Source: Aurifilum marmelostoma (Eukaryota; Ascomycota; Sordariomycetes; Diaporthales; Cryphonectriaceae). From it: a stretch of DNA of 64,000 nt. The translations under genes were made by a program, and so were the position numbers. The stretch is taken from positions 558,001 to 622,000 of the forward strand of contig JAMXSV010000019.1 in the NCBI GenBank assembly GCA_027559495.1, in the 5' to 3' direction. Positions within the stretch are counted from its first letter, which is position 1. Each line of letters opens with the position of its first letter. Below the pieces are notes generated by a model. It made no database searches, was not told the origin of the DNA, and was given only the letters and a program-made list of their open reading frames with translations. Positions 46,429 to 59,349 of this stretch are shown in pieces.

Positions 46429-47335
46429 ATGGCTATCAACATCGCGGCCGTGACTACAGGCGCCTTTCTGGGCCTGCTAGCGCTCGTCGCTCTCGTCGCC
46501 TGCGTGCCACCCATCACCAGATTTCTAGGCGACCTATTCTGCTGTCCCTGGAGGATTCCCTTTACCAAAAAGAAGCGTATCAATGGTGACGAGGACGTCG
46601 ACAAGGGCGAGCTGCCGTACTCGACGGGTGAGCCTCAGGCTGGCACGCCCGTGGACAATGCTGGCTACCAGAGAACATCTCAGGCCATGATGTCGGTACG
46701 TTTGCACCACCCTGTGACCTTTGTCTTTCACCTCGAGATAGCCTCTTCGGGCCAATAAAAGCTAACGTCACACACAACAGGCCATCAGCGTCGTCGACCC
46801 AGACATGGCAAAAGAGGAGATGCGCCGCAGTGCAGACTACCGTCGCTCCCACAGCCCAAACGGCAGCGACTGGCGCCGCTACGACCCCTACAATGCTCAG
46901 TACGGCCGTAACCACAGCCCGCCCGCCGGAGAATACTCCCACGCGAGTAATACGTCCTCCGGTCAACACTACCACGCCGCTGAACACCTTCAAGTTCCAC
47001 AGCAGGGGGGCAACCACGGTTGGAGGAAGGCCCCCTCACCAGAAAGAACGACCAACTACCCTCCCAGCGCAGACTTGTCGTCGTCGTCATCATCGTCGTC
47101 GCCCTACCGCGGTGGCGTGGACCCTTACCACAGCGATGGCTATAACTCGCCCGAGTACGACGCGAGCGATGCCTTTGCCGAGAGCTATGTCGACGTGCAG
47201 CGGCCTGTGCCCTCGCACGTGTACACGCCGCCTGAGATGAGCATGCACGGGCAGCGCCAGGGATATTTCCCACAGAGGGCTTATCATAACCAGCAGGCCG
47301 GCGGGAGGCAACAACAGCAGTGGACAAACGTGTGA
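46429..47335 (+). CDS. Single-span membrane protein with low-complexity cytosolic tail
   Basis: 273 aa, two exons (46429..46695, 46781..47335) with an 85 bp intron (GTACGT donor). One hydrophobic helix at about residues 5-27 is followed by a Cys/Trp/Pro patch (FCCPWRIPF) and a basic KKKR stop-transfer. The long tail is rich in Ser, Tyr, Pro, Gln and His, with a run of eight serines and a Gln-rich end. No known domain. The layout (short outside, one helix, long disordered tail) suggests a plasma-membrane or endomembrane anchor or scaffold, but nothing in the neighbourhood supports a specific job. Confidence 0.7.
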
Positions 47336-48566
47336 CAGGGTTGCATGGATTTGGAGTCCACAGTAAACCACGTCATTCGTGGGCCCCTAGATATGGAGTA
47401 GTACCAAAGGTAAACGCAACCGCGAACACACCATCAGGGCGATACATATACATGCATACAGCAAGTGAATTATGATGGGACGGTAATGGGAAGGAAAGGG
47501 ATAACGGTGTTGAAGGACCGAGCCAAGGCCACGTCTGGTTACGTTGAGCGATAATGGCTAGAGGTGATGATAATTCGTCTCACGGGATCTTGTTGTCTTT
47601 GTTTTTCTGCTTGATTTGCTCTTTACACAACGCCTCTGCGTGCGGACATGGAAGCATAAACGGAGTTGATTGCATGAGACCAGATACTTTTAGGAATGGC
47701 ACTTGAAAGGACACACTATTTGTGCTCATTACAAGACTTGTCCCGCATGTGACAGTGCCCCGAAGATCCCTCGACCTCTTGCAGGATAGGCAGCAACACA
47801 GATCTAAAGAGGACCGCTGCTCGAATGATGATGCTCAGTATTACATACCGCACTCCTCAAGCACCAGCCATGAGCAGAAACCTGTCAGGCAGTCATCTTC
47901 CGCATCTCAAGCCTCACATCAGTCACATTATAGCCATTATGGCCTGTTCTCTGCTGCTCTTGGTCCTCTCAAGCCATATGTGCCCCAGCCACGATCTACT
48001 ATGTTGGCTGACTTTCCACATCAAGCTATAATGCCATTGAGAGGAATCCATAATTACATAAAGTGGACACAGGAAAACAGGCGGTGATCGCCCATCCTTC
48101 TAAGGTACAGAGACTACTTCATCGTCACACAATATCTCTCCCTGCTTGACTTCATATTCAATACTTTCGTCATTGACTAGCTTTTCACTAGCATTTTATT
48201 GCTAAATCGTCTGCGCCCATCTGTGGGCTTGCTTGCACATAACAAGCATCTGTGGTACCAAAAATACTGGGAATGATAATCCTTTATGATGAATGAGACT
48301 GGGGTGGTGAATGCCATCCTCCAGATGCATGCCGACGTCGATCCCCATGCCTGGCCCCAAGAAGACAGAAAATCATGCTATTTTAAAAAGAGCCACCAAA
48401 GCCATTGCCTTTCTGTGTAGCATTCTCGACGCCAGTTTCATCAAGGCCAAATAAGCCCCAAATCAGCAAGACGACGACAGTGTGCAGCATAGTATGCCAG
48501 CAGCCAGCCTGTTAAGTGGCTTTCTGCTCCCTCAGTCAGCCATTTGGATGGTTTTTTTGCTGATGC
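47336..48566. other. Spacer, no supported gene
   Basis: 1.2 kb between convergent genes. A 121-codon plus frame at 47722-48087 is Ser/Gln/His-rich and shows no domain; I do not call it a gene. Confidence 0.4.
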
Positions 48567-49752
48567 TCAGACCTTGGCGTTGAGGGCATAGGGAATGATG
48601 ATCCCCACTTTGGACTGCTGCCGCTGCTCCTGTGGAGTCCAAAACTCCTCACTGCCCGTGTTGCCCTTGTAGATGTCCCAGGCCTTGATGATGCAGTCGC
48701 GTGCGCTACCAGAGCCATAGAAAGGGCTGTTCGTGCGAACAAGAGGGATCAATTTCGGGGGCGCTTGTTGGATGTACTCGTACTTCGTGTCGAAGAAGCG
48801 CGAGAGCTTGAAGGGTTCGACGGTCTCGACGTCGCCAGATTTAACCGTCTTTGGAATGCAAAACCCAGCTTGCTCCGCCAACTCTATACCACAATGTTAG
48901 TTATCAAAAACTTTGAAACAACAGAAAGAGGCCCTTACTCTTGTACTCAGCGGCGAACTTGACCTCTTCTTTGCGTTTGGGCTGGACGATCAAGTAGAAC
49001 TCCTTCAGGTTTCTGAAGCAATCCAAGAAGCAGGCCAGCTCAAGGGGACAGGCCTTGTATCGTTGGCATCGCATGGCATTGGGTCGCTGGCAGTAGCACT
49101 GGAATGGGCCTGATTTATTGGCATTGGCGTGGTTGTTTCGGTAATGAAGGGCTACTTTGGTGAAATGCTTGAACCGGCGCCGGATGGTATGCATGTCCAT
49201 GTTGCTTCGCGGGCCTGTATGCTCGAACCAGGCGAACTCTGTCTGCTTAGAGCCCCTCTCAAAGTCAAAGATGGCCAGGTCATTCGAAGGGTCAATAGCG
49301 GCACATTGGCGGTATACCGGAGATCGACCTGGGACGTACAGAGTCAGGGATTGGATCTTGGTGGTGAATAAGCGGAAGGCTGTCTCGAAGCTGATATTGT
49401 GCAAGTGGTGTAACTTCTTCCACAGACGGTAGGCAGAGGGGTCGTGACGAGGTTCTTTGGGCAGGATTCGCAGAGCCCAGGCGTCGGGCGCTAAGAGCGG
49501 AGTTGCTGAGTCTTGCCTCAGAATCTTGAAAGTATGGCACGCTGGCGTCTTGATAATCTCCCTCCAGACCATTGTCTGGATCTCCGCAGGAACCTGGTTG
49601 AGGGGAAACGAAGTGGCGGGAATGGACGGCTCAGCACTCTGGTTCGACCGGGTTTGCTTCTTGCCAGGAGATATCTTAACATTCGACTTCGAGCCTCGAC
49701 GTGCCCTGAGGCTGTTAGACGCCAGCGCTCTGCGAATTCGAAACGGTGCCAT
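48567..49752 (-). CDS. 2EXR domain-containing protein
   Basis: Fungal protein of the 2EXR (F-box-like) group, 376 aa, two exons on minus (48939..49752, 48567..48883) with a 55 bp intron; the join gives AAEYKKLAEQAGF. The first 40 residues are very basic and Ser-rich (possible nuclear localisation). The 2EXR-like motif follows: FPLNQVPAEIQTMVWREIIK, about residues 50-69. A middle region predicts helices (HFTKVALHYRNN) and a Cys-rich stretch (CYCQRPNAMRCQRYKACP) whose role is unknown. The C-terminal part has conserved-looking aromatic residues. Such proteins are numerous in filamentous fungi and functionally uncharacterised. Confidence 0.78.
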
Positions 49753-51993
49753 GTTGCGTTTCGGTTGTCAGGGCTAAAACGCGCGAGCAGGATCCGTGGG
49801 ACCTGCAAACAAACTCCTCTTGATCAGGGTGATGTAGGGTTCGCCGTCGCAGACCAATAGAAGAGGGGTGCAATTAGGAAGCAAAGAATGTGGATAGCGA
49901 ATGAACAAGGCCACTTGCTCGCGATGTGCAGAAATGATATTCAAGAGTAACAGTCCCAAGAAGGCTGGACTATGCCAGCCTTGCTTGAATGTGCTTGACA
50001 GGAGCTTGATAGTGCCAGCGGTGCTCGGCGTTGCAGCACAAGGCTGTCACTGCAGTGGAAGCTGACTTGAGGATGAAGTTGAAATTTTAATGCACCTGGT
50101 CCAGACTTCGATGGTGCAGAGGGTGATTGCACTGCTGCTTGGCAGAAGTTGCACGAGAGCAAAAGGTGGCGTGCTCAAGCGTGACTGGGGGAGTAACAGC
50201 TTGATCGAAGAATTCGATGGCTCATTCGAGAACCCTCGAATGGCTTCCACAGCAAATCGAGATGCCAATCTAGAACGAATATCAGATGGAAGGCCGCAGA
50301 ACTATGACGATGTTCAGTGACTCAGAGTTATCAATCAAGTGACATTAACTCATGTTGCAGCACAACATTCTTGGTATTCACCATCTCTGGAGAGCTGCTG
50401 GGATAGGTTGACTCACATGATGCCGCGAATGAGAGTACCAAGAGGATGCCCAAAATGCTCAGCGAAACCCTCTTTGAATGGGTCAGTGGTAGACTGGAAA
50501 GGACAAAGTCCTGTATGGGTCACTAAAAGTCCCTCAGAATCTGCAATGGAGGGTTATCAGTCAGTGACCATGAAGTAAATCCTTGGTATTCCAATGCAAA
50601 CTCGAGCTCACATAGAGAATAATACCAAGCTGTAGCCTTATGAAGGATGACGCTGTACTCCGGCCACAGGTATTCCCAGCTCGAAGTCGATGGTATGAGA
50701 GTGAGTCTCTTGACTGCTCTGCAGCCTGTTTCTTCTTGTTCATTCCACCTGCAAGCTAATACCAATGCCCAAGTCGGTTCACGTAGCTTTTCATTACCAA
50801 TCTCAGGACAAACCCAGTTGATCGCCCATGAGCTGAGGCCCCAATACTTTCATTTGATATTTTCAAGGCTCAGGTGGCATAGGTCTCAGGGATCCCAGGC
50901 ACTGAAATCAGATGAGGTGGTCAGAGCAGTGGCAAATTCAGCTCCCATGCCAGGCATATTGACTATGAGGATCTTCGGACTTATAATTGCCAATGGCTCA
51001 TCCCATGAGACCAAAAACATAGCTTGGTTCAAATATAGTAGCTGCGAATATCATCGTGATATGAGGGTGGTGATGTGATATTCAGGTGAGGGCCATTCTC
51101 AAGCCAGACTGAAGAGCATCTCCACAGCGAGTAACAACGCTTATGAGCTGAAGAACAGTCATTTTGGAAAGAGCTCCTGGGACAGGCTTTCCAGATGCAG
51201 GTTATACCAAGTGAACTTGATCTTGATATAGGACGCCCATTTCCCATGTATGGAAGAGATGAGTCAGCAAGAAAAATGATGAGTCAGCAGCAAGCAGAAA
51301 ATACCAGCAGTGAAGAAATTTTGCTAGGCTGTCTGCTTCCTCCTCCTCACACGGGAAGTGCATCTCAAAAGAAGGAAGCATGACTGCTGGGCACGACAAC
51401 CATTCGCTTCATGGATATAGCACAAGATGAGTTTTGAGATCAAGTGTGTGTTTGTAGAAGCTATGTCTTCAGCTGATGCAATTGCGAGACCTTCGTCATA
51501 TGAGCTGCCCCCCCTTCCAGTGAGATCTCTGCACCCCAAATCGCGACTGCGCAGTACTGATCCTCAGTAATATGAGGTGGAAGGTAAGTATATAATTGAA
51601 TCTGCCTCCAGCCTCCCCCCCCCGCCCTCCTTTCTTCTTCGACCCGGATATAAATTGGGTCTTTCGGCGTTTTCCCCATCGCGTCTGACTCTCATTCCAT
51701 CCGGAGAGCAACCCCAGATCCCTCGAGATCTGGTTGCTTCCTACCATCCTTGAGTGCGCCCTTGAGCCTGGCTCACTATATGCCCCGTGGGTGGCACCCG
51801 AGGATGCATGGCGCAGACATGGTGTCCTCCCCGATCGTTTCCGATCCAGGAACGATGCGCTCATCGCTTCCCATTCACCAAGCTCCAACCAACCCAAGCA
51901 CATTAGCACGATGGCCATAGCTTGATGTCCGCATCTCGCAGGTCTATCTCGACATTGCCAGAGACACCACCCAGCCCTGGTGCCTTTTCCCTG
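49753..51993. other. 2.2 kb intergenic region with paired TGAGTCA sites
   Basis: No gene recognised; only short frames. The 12-mer GATGAGTCAGCA occurs twice, at 51258-51269 and 51278-51289. C-rich and T-rich tracts at 51600-51640 are present near the 3' end of the J-protein gene. Confidence 0.45.
51258..51289. promoter_or_regulatory. Two identical TGAGTCA (bZIP-type) boxes 20 bp apart
   Basis: GATGAGTCAGCA is repeated exactly with a 20 bp period. TGAGTCA is the binding core of AP-1/Gcn4-type bZIP factors. No start codon of a supported gene lies just downstream, so the target is unclear. Confidence 0.35.
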
Positions 51994-52936
51994 TCAAGCC
52001 TTCGGGAGATGGTTCTCGTTCCCAGTTTCGTGGCCCCAGCCCTCCCTCTGTCGCAAAAAACTTTCAACGCGATCTTCTCTCGTCAAATAGGCCTTCTCTC
52101 TCCGCCTTCTCCACATGTCTTCGCTGATATTGTTGCTCGAATTCTCCCGCATCTCGATCAGATGAACGGAGTGTTGGCCTGCCCTTGTTGCTTGACCCCA
52201 GCTGCCGATGACCACGAATACAGCGAGAGTAGCGACAAAGAGCCCGTTGCTCATGAACAAAGGCTGCTGCCTCTCCCTGCTCCCTCCCGCCCCGCCATTC
52301 CGCTGCTCGTACCATCTCTCCCAGTCCTCCCACGTCGCATTGTGCGCTGCGCTGCCTGGTCCCCTCCTCCAGGCCTGATCCATTTCACGCCAGCTCTTGT
52401 TGCACATATCGCTCCTTGCGTCCCAGCCAGCACCATATAGGTCGTATGCACGCTTCTTCGTGGGGTCGCTGAGGATCGTGTTGGCTGCGACGACGAGGCG
52501 ATAGCGCTCGAGCTTTGTTCCGCGAGACAGTTTGTCGCTGGAGGAGGTGACATGCCCGTGGCGGTCTGGATGGTACAGCTTCACCAGCTGGTAGAACGTC
52601 TTCTTGCTGTAAGGTGCGTGCCGGGACTGGGCGAAGATGTCATAGGGGGGTGGGATTCTTGTTGGCGGGCCACGCGGGAGGGACCTTTTGGGACGCTTCA
52701 GAGGGACGCTGATCATTTCGATTGTCGTCTCTGACAGTTGCGTAAGTCCGAGAGCATTGCCATTGTGGATGGAGCCTCGATTCACTCCTGCACAGGCGGA
52801 TGGAGGCTGATGGCCGTGGTGCCAGTGCCCTGGAGGGGTCGCGGCTGGGTGATGACGTTATGTATGCGGGAGGCGATAGGGTCGAGGGCAGGCTGCCACT
52901 GGAACACAGGGCAATCGTTGACTTTTTTAGGAGCAT
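51994..52936 (-). CDS. Mitochondrial-type J-domain protein with apparent frameshift
   Basis: DnaJ-type co-chaperone. The start at 52936 (MLLKKSTIALCSSGS) opens an Arg/Ser-rich presequence with the common mitochondrial sequence RTYATV at about residues 63-68. This frame runs to a C6 run (G6 on plus, 52645-52650) and then meets a stop. The other frame, open to 51994, carries the whole J domain from PYDIFAQSRHAPYSKKTF through the HPD motif (KLYHPDRHGH) to KKRAYDLYGAGW. Five C's instead of six would join them as NKNPTPYDIF. After the J domain come a Trp-rich stretch, one membrane segment (LFVATLAVFVVIGSW) and a basic C-terminus. Either an assembly indel or a real loss of function; no intron can explain the shift. 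Confidence 0.72.
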
Positions 52937-54001
52937 AATTGAGAGGGTTGATATGTCATGTTATTGTTTGCTATAACCAGAAGGAGAGCAGGAATCATTG
53001 CGTCGACTGCCAGCAGGACGTCGCTTGGTCGTGGAAGACGATGTACAAGTGAACCAGAGCGTCAAACATGCTCACTGCCAATGTAATGACGGAGGAAAGA
53101 TGCAGCCGTTATCGCACCTTGCGAGTGGGGCACGAGTCCAGGGTTAGGGGTGATGGGTGCTGACGGGGGGAGGTTTAAGGTCGGGGAGGGGAGCAAGACC
53201 CCTCCGTAGCAGGCCTGCAAGCGTAGACGCTATTGTACCCAGGGTGGAGCCAAGGCTGCTGGGCACCTCGTCAGATTCTCAACCTCGCCTCTTGGAAGCC
53301 ACAGGTTTGTTCCACCTCTACACCAGACACCATCCTTCACAGTCACTTCGCAAGGGCATATTTGTCAAACAACTCGCATTTTCCATACTCTCTACCCGCT
53401 CAACACTCTAACAAGCTGCACTGAAGAAGCTCAAAAGTCCCCAAAAAGGCCATCTACCAAGACGTTGTGTCGGCCAAAATACGGCAACCACTGCAAATCT
53501 CTTCCCTCACCCTGTCGGACGACCTCGCGACCTTCCTCAATCACAGGTCCTGCAGCTCGACTACGCCTCAGTCACCTCAATCACATATCTCCACCATCGA
53601 GGCGACTCCGATACACCCTTTCTCCTCCTCCCACCGTCGAATACCGGACCTCACGTACTCGCGACGAGCCGATCCTTCGATTCAGCCCCTGGCCGCACAT
53701 CTAAAACCACCAACACCACAGCTACACTACCTCCTCTGTCGGCACTCGTCATAACGAATTGATCCTCTTACCTCTCGTAACTCAAGACGAAGACTCTTCA
53801 ATCTCGTTTTCGCAAAACACGAATCCTCCATCGTGCCAAAGAGGGGCTTGAGCGATATTCTCGATTAGAACATTTCCCCCCCTCCTCTGTTTACATACCA
53901 TCAGATCGCCTCAGTCGCGACACCAAAGGCGGGCAGCACACTTGGCGCCCCAGATTCTACCTATAACCTCGCCTGATCACGTCGTCAAACTCAGAACAGC
54001 C
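52937..54001. promoter_or_regulatory. Divergent promoter and long 5' leader of the helicase gene
   Basis: 1.07 kb between the J-protein start and the Dhh1 start. From about 53160 on it is C-rich and CT-rich, as expected of a long fungal 5' leader, and holds short upstream reading frames with ATGs. No separate gene recognised. Confidence 0.45.
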
Positions 54002-55738
54002 ATGACGACGCCTCAATTTTCGAACCAGACTGCCTTTGATCAGCTGGCGGAGCAGATGAAGCAGACTTCTATCGCAACTCCGAGTGCTAGCAGCAGTTCC
54101 GCACCAGCCCCGTAGGTAGCATAATATCCGTTCTTATAACAGAGCCTTTTCCAGCTGACCTTTTCCCAGAGAAGCTGATCCGAACTGGAGACAAAACCTC
54201 AAGCTGCCTCCCAAGGATGGCCGTAAACAAACAGAGGTCAGTTTTGTACCCTTCTCTACAGCTCTTCCATGCCTGTCCAGGGGTGACCCACGCTAAAGGG
54301 CATTGTCTCTCAGGATGTCACGAATACCAAAGGTCTGGAGTTCGAGGACTTCAACCTCCAGCGGTCCATGCTGATGGGCATTTTCGAGGCTGGCTTCGAG
54401 AGGCCTTCGCCGATCCAAGAGGAGAGCATCCCCGTTGCCCTACAGGGAAGAAACATATTGGCTCGCGCGAAGAACGGTACAGGCAAGACCGCCGCTTTTC
54501 TCATTCCCTGTCTGGAGAAGGTCGTCCCCAAGGAACCCAAGATCCAATGCGTTATCCTGGTTCCCACACGAGAGCTCGCCATGCAGACGTCACAGGTTGC
54601 CAAAACCCTAGGTAAACACCTCGGTATCAACGTGATGGTCACTACTGGAGGCACTGGTTTGAGAGACGATATCATTCGTCTGGCAGATCCTGTGCATGTT
54701 CTCGTTGGCACTCCTGGCAGAATTGCAGATCTGGCACGGCAGAACATTGCAGACCTCAGCGAATGCCGCATGGTTGTCATGGACGAGGCCGACAAGCTTC
54801 TCTCCCAGGAGTTCACCACTACCATCGAAGAGGTCCTCGGCAGACACCCCGCCGACCGCCAGCTCATGCTCTTCTCCGCTACCTTCCCTATCTCGGTCAA
54901 GGAGTTCTCCGACAAACACATGACCAATCCTTACGAGATCAACCTAATGGACGAACTGACCCTCCGTGGTATCACTCAGTATTATGCCTTTGTGGAAGAG
55001 AAGCAAAAGGTCCACTGCCTCAACACGCTCTTCTCCAAGCTCCAGATCAACCAGTCCATCATTTTCTGCAACTCTACCAACCGAGTCGAGTTGCTTGCCA
55101 AAAAGATCACCGAGCTTGGATACTCGTGCTTCTACAGCCACGCCAAGATGCCACAACACGCCCGTAACCGAGTTTTCCATGACTTCCGTAATGGAGCGTG
55201 CCGCAACCTCGTCTGTTCCGACCTCCTCACCCGTGGCATCGATATCCAGGCTGTCAACGTCGTCATCAACTTCGATTTTCCCAAGAACGCCGAGACATAC
55301 CTCCATCGTATCGGCCGTTCTGGTCGCTACGGTCACCTTGGCCTGGCCATCAACTTGATCAGCTGGGACGATCGTTTCAACCTCTATAACATCGAACAGG
55401 ACTTGGGCATTGAGATTCAGCCCATCCCCGCAAGCATCGACAAGAGCCTTTACGTGTACGAAAACCCCGAGTCTATTCCCCGCCCAATGAAGACTGCTGC
55501 ACAGCAACCTGCTGCTCCTCTACCGCCTCAACCACAGCAGCCACAGGCCCAGGTGGCCGGTCAGCTTGACTGGCAGAATGGTCGCCAGAATGGTCAGCAG
55601 CGACAATACCAAACCAACAATCGCCACAACGGCCGCGGCGGATCTGTTGGTCGTGGACGTGGCGGCTACCGAGGAGGCAACTACAACTCACGCGGCGGCC
55701 GAGGTCAAGGCCCACCGATCGGTGGTCCCCAGCAATAA
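54002..55738 (+). CDS. DHH1: ATP-dependent RNA helicase Dhh1 (DDX6 family)
   Basis: DEAD-box helicase of cytoplasmic mRNA decapping and P-body formation; works with decapping activators and the Ccr4-Not complex. Exons 54002..54111, 54170..54236, 54314..55738; 533 aa. Motifs in order: F-and-Q motif region (GLEFEDF, then RPSPIQEESIP), Walker A AKNGTGKT (about 111-118), PTRELA, TPGR, DEAD at 216-219, SAT, the family-typical YSHAKMPQHARNRVFHDF, TDLLTRGID-type motif (SDLLTRGID) and HRIGRSGRYG. The short N-terminal part and the Gln/Pro-rich then RGG-rich C-terminal tail (GGSVGRGRGGYRGG) match filamentous-fungal Dhh1. Two short early introns keep phase. Housekeeping gene; near-complete match in architecture gives high certainty. 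Confidence 0.96.
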
Positions 55739-58700
55739 AACAACAGTTCCTTTCTACGGAGAGCTGGCGGTTGTTTTTGTGTTTGATTATTTGTATTTTG
55801 GTTGGGTCTTGATTATTTTCTTCTCTTTCCCGTTTTTCTATTTTCACACCACAAATCGAGTGAACTCCTCAAAGTTTACCTCATCGATAATTTCTCACTG
55901 CTCCTGCAATTCCCACTCAGACCTTCGAACCCCTATGGAGCACACCCACCACGGCACTCGTACCAGGACCTCCTTCACGATATATTCATACGACTACATC
56001 CTGGTCGTTGTCGCTGATGACGGCAACGAAGTGGGAGACATGACGGGATGGAGCGGCCATTTGCGTCTGGGCGACATTTTCGTTATCCTCGATATCTGGC
56101 CATCATACCCCTAAATCAGATTCTGGTTCAATTCGGACAGGAGCATGGCGAAGGGTTCACAAAAGCAGCCGACGATTTATTACTCGGTTTTTCTTTCTGA
56201 AATGCTTCGATCTCGCTTTTTCTGATGTGATTGGCGTCTTTGGCGTTTCATGGGCGTGCAGTCGTATATACGGTTGGCGCAAGGCGTCCATTCCATTTTT
56301 TTTCTTTTTTTCCTTGTCTCGAAAGGTGGTTTCGGTCCTGGAGTTAAGCAGGTGGTCACTTGCAGACAGGCTATCCCGGGGTGCCACGGGAGCCACACTG
56401 TTTTCAGGAGTCGGTGGGCTTGTTTTCCCTCTCATCTGTCGGACGCATGACTAGTGGTGCCTTTTAGCCGTGGCGGACATGCCATCTGCAAAGGGCAACA
56501 AGTTTCCGAAAAGTGGTGCAGGATATTCCGACGAAAGGGGGCGCGGATAGCCGTGTGTGGTATACCACGGCATGTCCCTTCGAGATACGATACGAGGCGC
56601 GGGGAGGCAACGAGTAGGGACAAGCAATGATCGCACGGGGATCGGGGTGTGCGTGGACACGCAGGGCTCAGCAACCCTTGACTGGCAACAATTCTTGCTC
56701 GTCTGGTTGAGATATTTTCCACCTTTCGGTGGCCTATCGATGCTGGACGGCACGTGCTTCCATCCAAGCACCACAAATTTTTGGCGCTTCTGACAACGTC
56801 CCGGCGTCATGAGCACGATGGACACCCATCTAACAAGGGGCACAAACTCTTCTTTCACAATATCTAGCCCTCGTCTCGAGTCCCTCTCGACCGCTCAATA
56901 TCCACGGATGCGACTCTACAATACCCTGATCGAGGAGCAGGCAACATTTATTTTCTTTCTGTTGTTGATTGATTGCCGCGAATCAGTCGAAGCTCGCGTC
57001 TGCGGCTTATTGATTTACCCTGCCGCGGAAGTTGCCAATTCGAACCAATCAGTCGACATCGAGGATTTAGCCAAGTTACCCTTACGATATAACATGAAAG
57101 CAGAAAAAAAGAGAAAAAGACTGGAGAAAAAACAACGGAAGAGCAAACGTTCGACAGACCGTACGGAGGGCCTCAAGCTTATTCATAGCTGGTGTTCCAT
57201 CCTGGCTTTACAGAGATCCACCACGACCTTGCTTATGGGCGAGCATCTGTATACATCTGCTGATGATCTTGGGTGTGGGTGGGGCTTAGGAGCCCGAAGG
57301 AGAGGAATGATCTTTCCCTGTCGAACGGTCAAGGAGTCCAAGGCTAGTGCAATTCTCGCAATCCAATCAAGGGCTTGTTCTTCCAAAAATCTTGTCGTGT
57401 ATCGCAAGGTTGCAAAGTGACACTCACTGTAGATTATGTCCATCGCCCGTTTAGTAAGGTGCCGTTGCAGCTGACGCTTTCGTGAGGTGCAGCTTGTATA
57501 AAAACCCCAGTATGGTGTAATACTACATGGCCGTACTTGATGCTCTCAGCGTGCATGTGCCACAGCGCGAAGGTCTTTGACTTAAGGGTAGCCACATAGC
57601 AATGACGCTATGTTAGCAATGTCTTTCATGTAGTCCTGCCTCTCTCCATTTAAGAGATTTATGTTCATTCTGTGTGCGAAGCAGTGCCAGCCGAGTCGCA
57701 TTGAGTAGCCGAGGTGTTCCGACCCGAGAGGCTGGAATCGCAACGTTCCTGCAGATCATCAACTACTGGATGCTTTTAGCCAAGACACCTACCCACCGAT
57801 ACGGTAACCCGTGGGCAGACCACAGACGAACGTACCCGGTCCGGGACTGGTCACTTTTTCAGCATGGTCATTCGAGCAACCCCAAGAGCAGTAGGTTAGA
57901 TAGTGCCTAGCATACTTTGACCGGGAAAAATCCGATTTCAGCCAGATTCTTGGGTCTCCACGTGGGCTGAGGCTCCCTAATATAAGTAACAACACTTCTA
58001 CATCGCTAGTTTCTGCAGGTCATCAAATGGTGCACCTGTGGGGGTGCCGGGCCTTGAGTTCTGTGATCTCGCCATCACCCCGCATGTTGGTGATCGTCTC
58101 ACTGCATACACCGTACCATGGAAAGTGTATAGTAGCAACGCTAGATCTCTGCCAGAAAAACCTGGGCATACCGTCTCTCAATGGTTGATTCTTCGACGCT
58201 CCCACAAGACAATTTTTGTCTGTTTCAAGTATATTGTTGAGGCGCTCTATCTTCGTAGACACCTTGCTGCAAGATATCCCGCGGCTGCCACCCCCACCCC
58301 CCTCACACGCGGAACGACTCGCGCCCTTGCGGAATATTAGCATATCATGTGCTTGGCGGCATCCCCACGGTGGTCAGACATCTCCTTCATCGGTGGGAAA
58401 ATGTGCCCACCTGCTCCTACACCGGGCGGCAGGCCTGGTAGCATCCTGCATAGGAAAAGGCTAGACTGTGGGCCTCGTTGCTGACTGGCAAGGAGTTTCT
58501 CTTTAGGCTAAAACAAACAACTTCCCTAGACTAGATCCAGTCCAACTTTTCCCCATGGGACGCTGATCTTTTTTTCCTGGGGTAGGCTGGGGAAACCTCT
58601 CCGCGATTCATTGGTTGTCCGGGGAAGATCTTTTGAGCTGCTGGCTCTTGTATTTATCCAGAAGGATCACGGCCAGGATATAGGCAAATGGAAGGCCGAC

Positions 58701-59349
58701 TCCTCGGTGAAGTTCTCCCTGTAAGCTTTCTATTACTCCACCAGCCTGAGCGCTACGTCTCGTGCATTACTCACTACTCTTTCCACCTCTTCCTCGGTAT
58801 ACTCTGACCGCTCTCCATCTTCTGAGAATGTTGTGTAAGATCAAGTAAGAGGTGGCTCACGGATGGGGGCTGACTGGAAACACGGAACGAGGAAGCATGG
58901 CCTTGTGCCCTTCAACGCGTTGTGACTCGCAACATTTACGGCCCATTGAGGTCGTCAGACGCTTGGGCGGACCGTCTACCGAGCGGGTCTCTGACTCCTC
59001 TGCTATGGGGGACGTGCTCTATATCCGGTGGACCAACGGTTAATATTCTCTTCACCATGGGGCACTCCTCCTTTCCTGCATCTCGTGGTGCTACACCGAC
59101 AAGGGGGGCGGGGGCGGGCATGGAGCTGGGCCTAGACTAGATCTGTCGCCCGCATATGCATGCATATACAGATGGCACATGATTGCAGATACATAAATAC
59201 CGGGGGAAGCCGCCGTTCTTGCTCTCCTTTTGTTGCTGTTCTCCGCCGTTCTCTTCCTCCTTTACTCTGGTGGACCGTGTGCTCGAACATCTTTCCCCTG
59301 ATTCAGTTTCTGACACGGAGAGAGACGCTGTCTTCCTGACGTTTCCAAG
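55739..59349. other. 3.6 kb intergenic region
   Basis: No gene supported. The first 400 bases are T-rich and fit the helicase 3' UTR. A 204-codon plus frame at 56809-57420 has a Lys-rich patch but no domain. The last 700 bases probably contain the promoter and CT-rich leader of the transporter starting at 59350. Confidence 0.45.

Noticed and set aside
47722..48087. 121-codon Ser/Gln/His-rich plus-strand frame
   Set aside because: Low complexity, no domain, no visible relatives; not enough to call a gene.
52552..52785. Start of the J-protein at an upstream GTG in the J-domain frame
   Set aside because: The alternative frame has a proper ATG and a mitochondrial presequence, and both meet at a C6 run; a frameshift is the better explanation.
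54310..55507. Long minus-strand open frames of about 190-205 codons across the helicase gene
   Set aside because: They lie antisense to strongly conserved Dhh1 exons and have no domain; they are codon-bias shadows.
56809..57420. 203-codon plus-strand frame with a Lys/Arg-rich patch
   Set aside because: No recognisable domain and low-quality composition; treated as chance in a 3.6 kb spacer.
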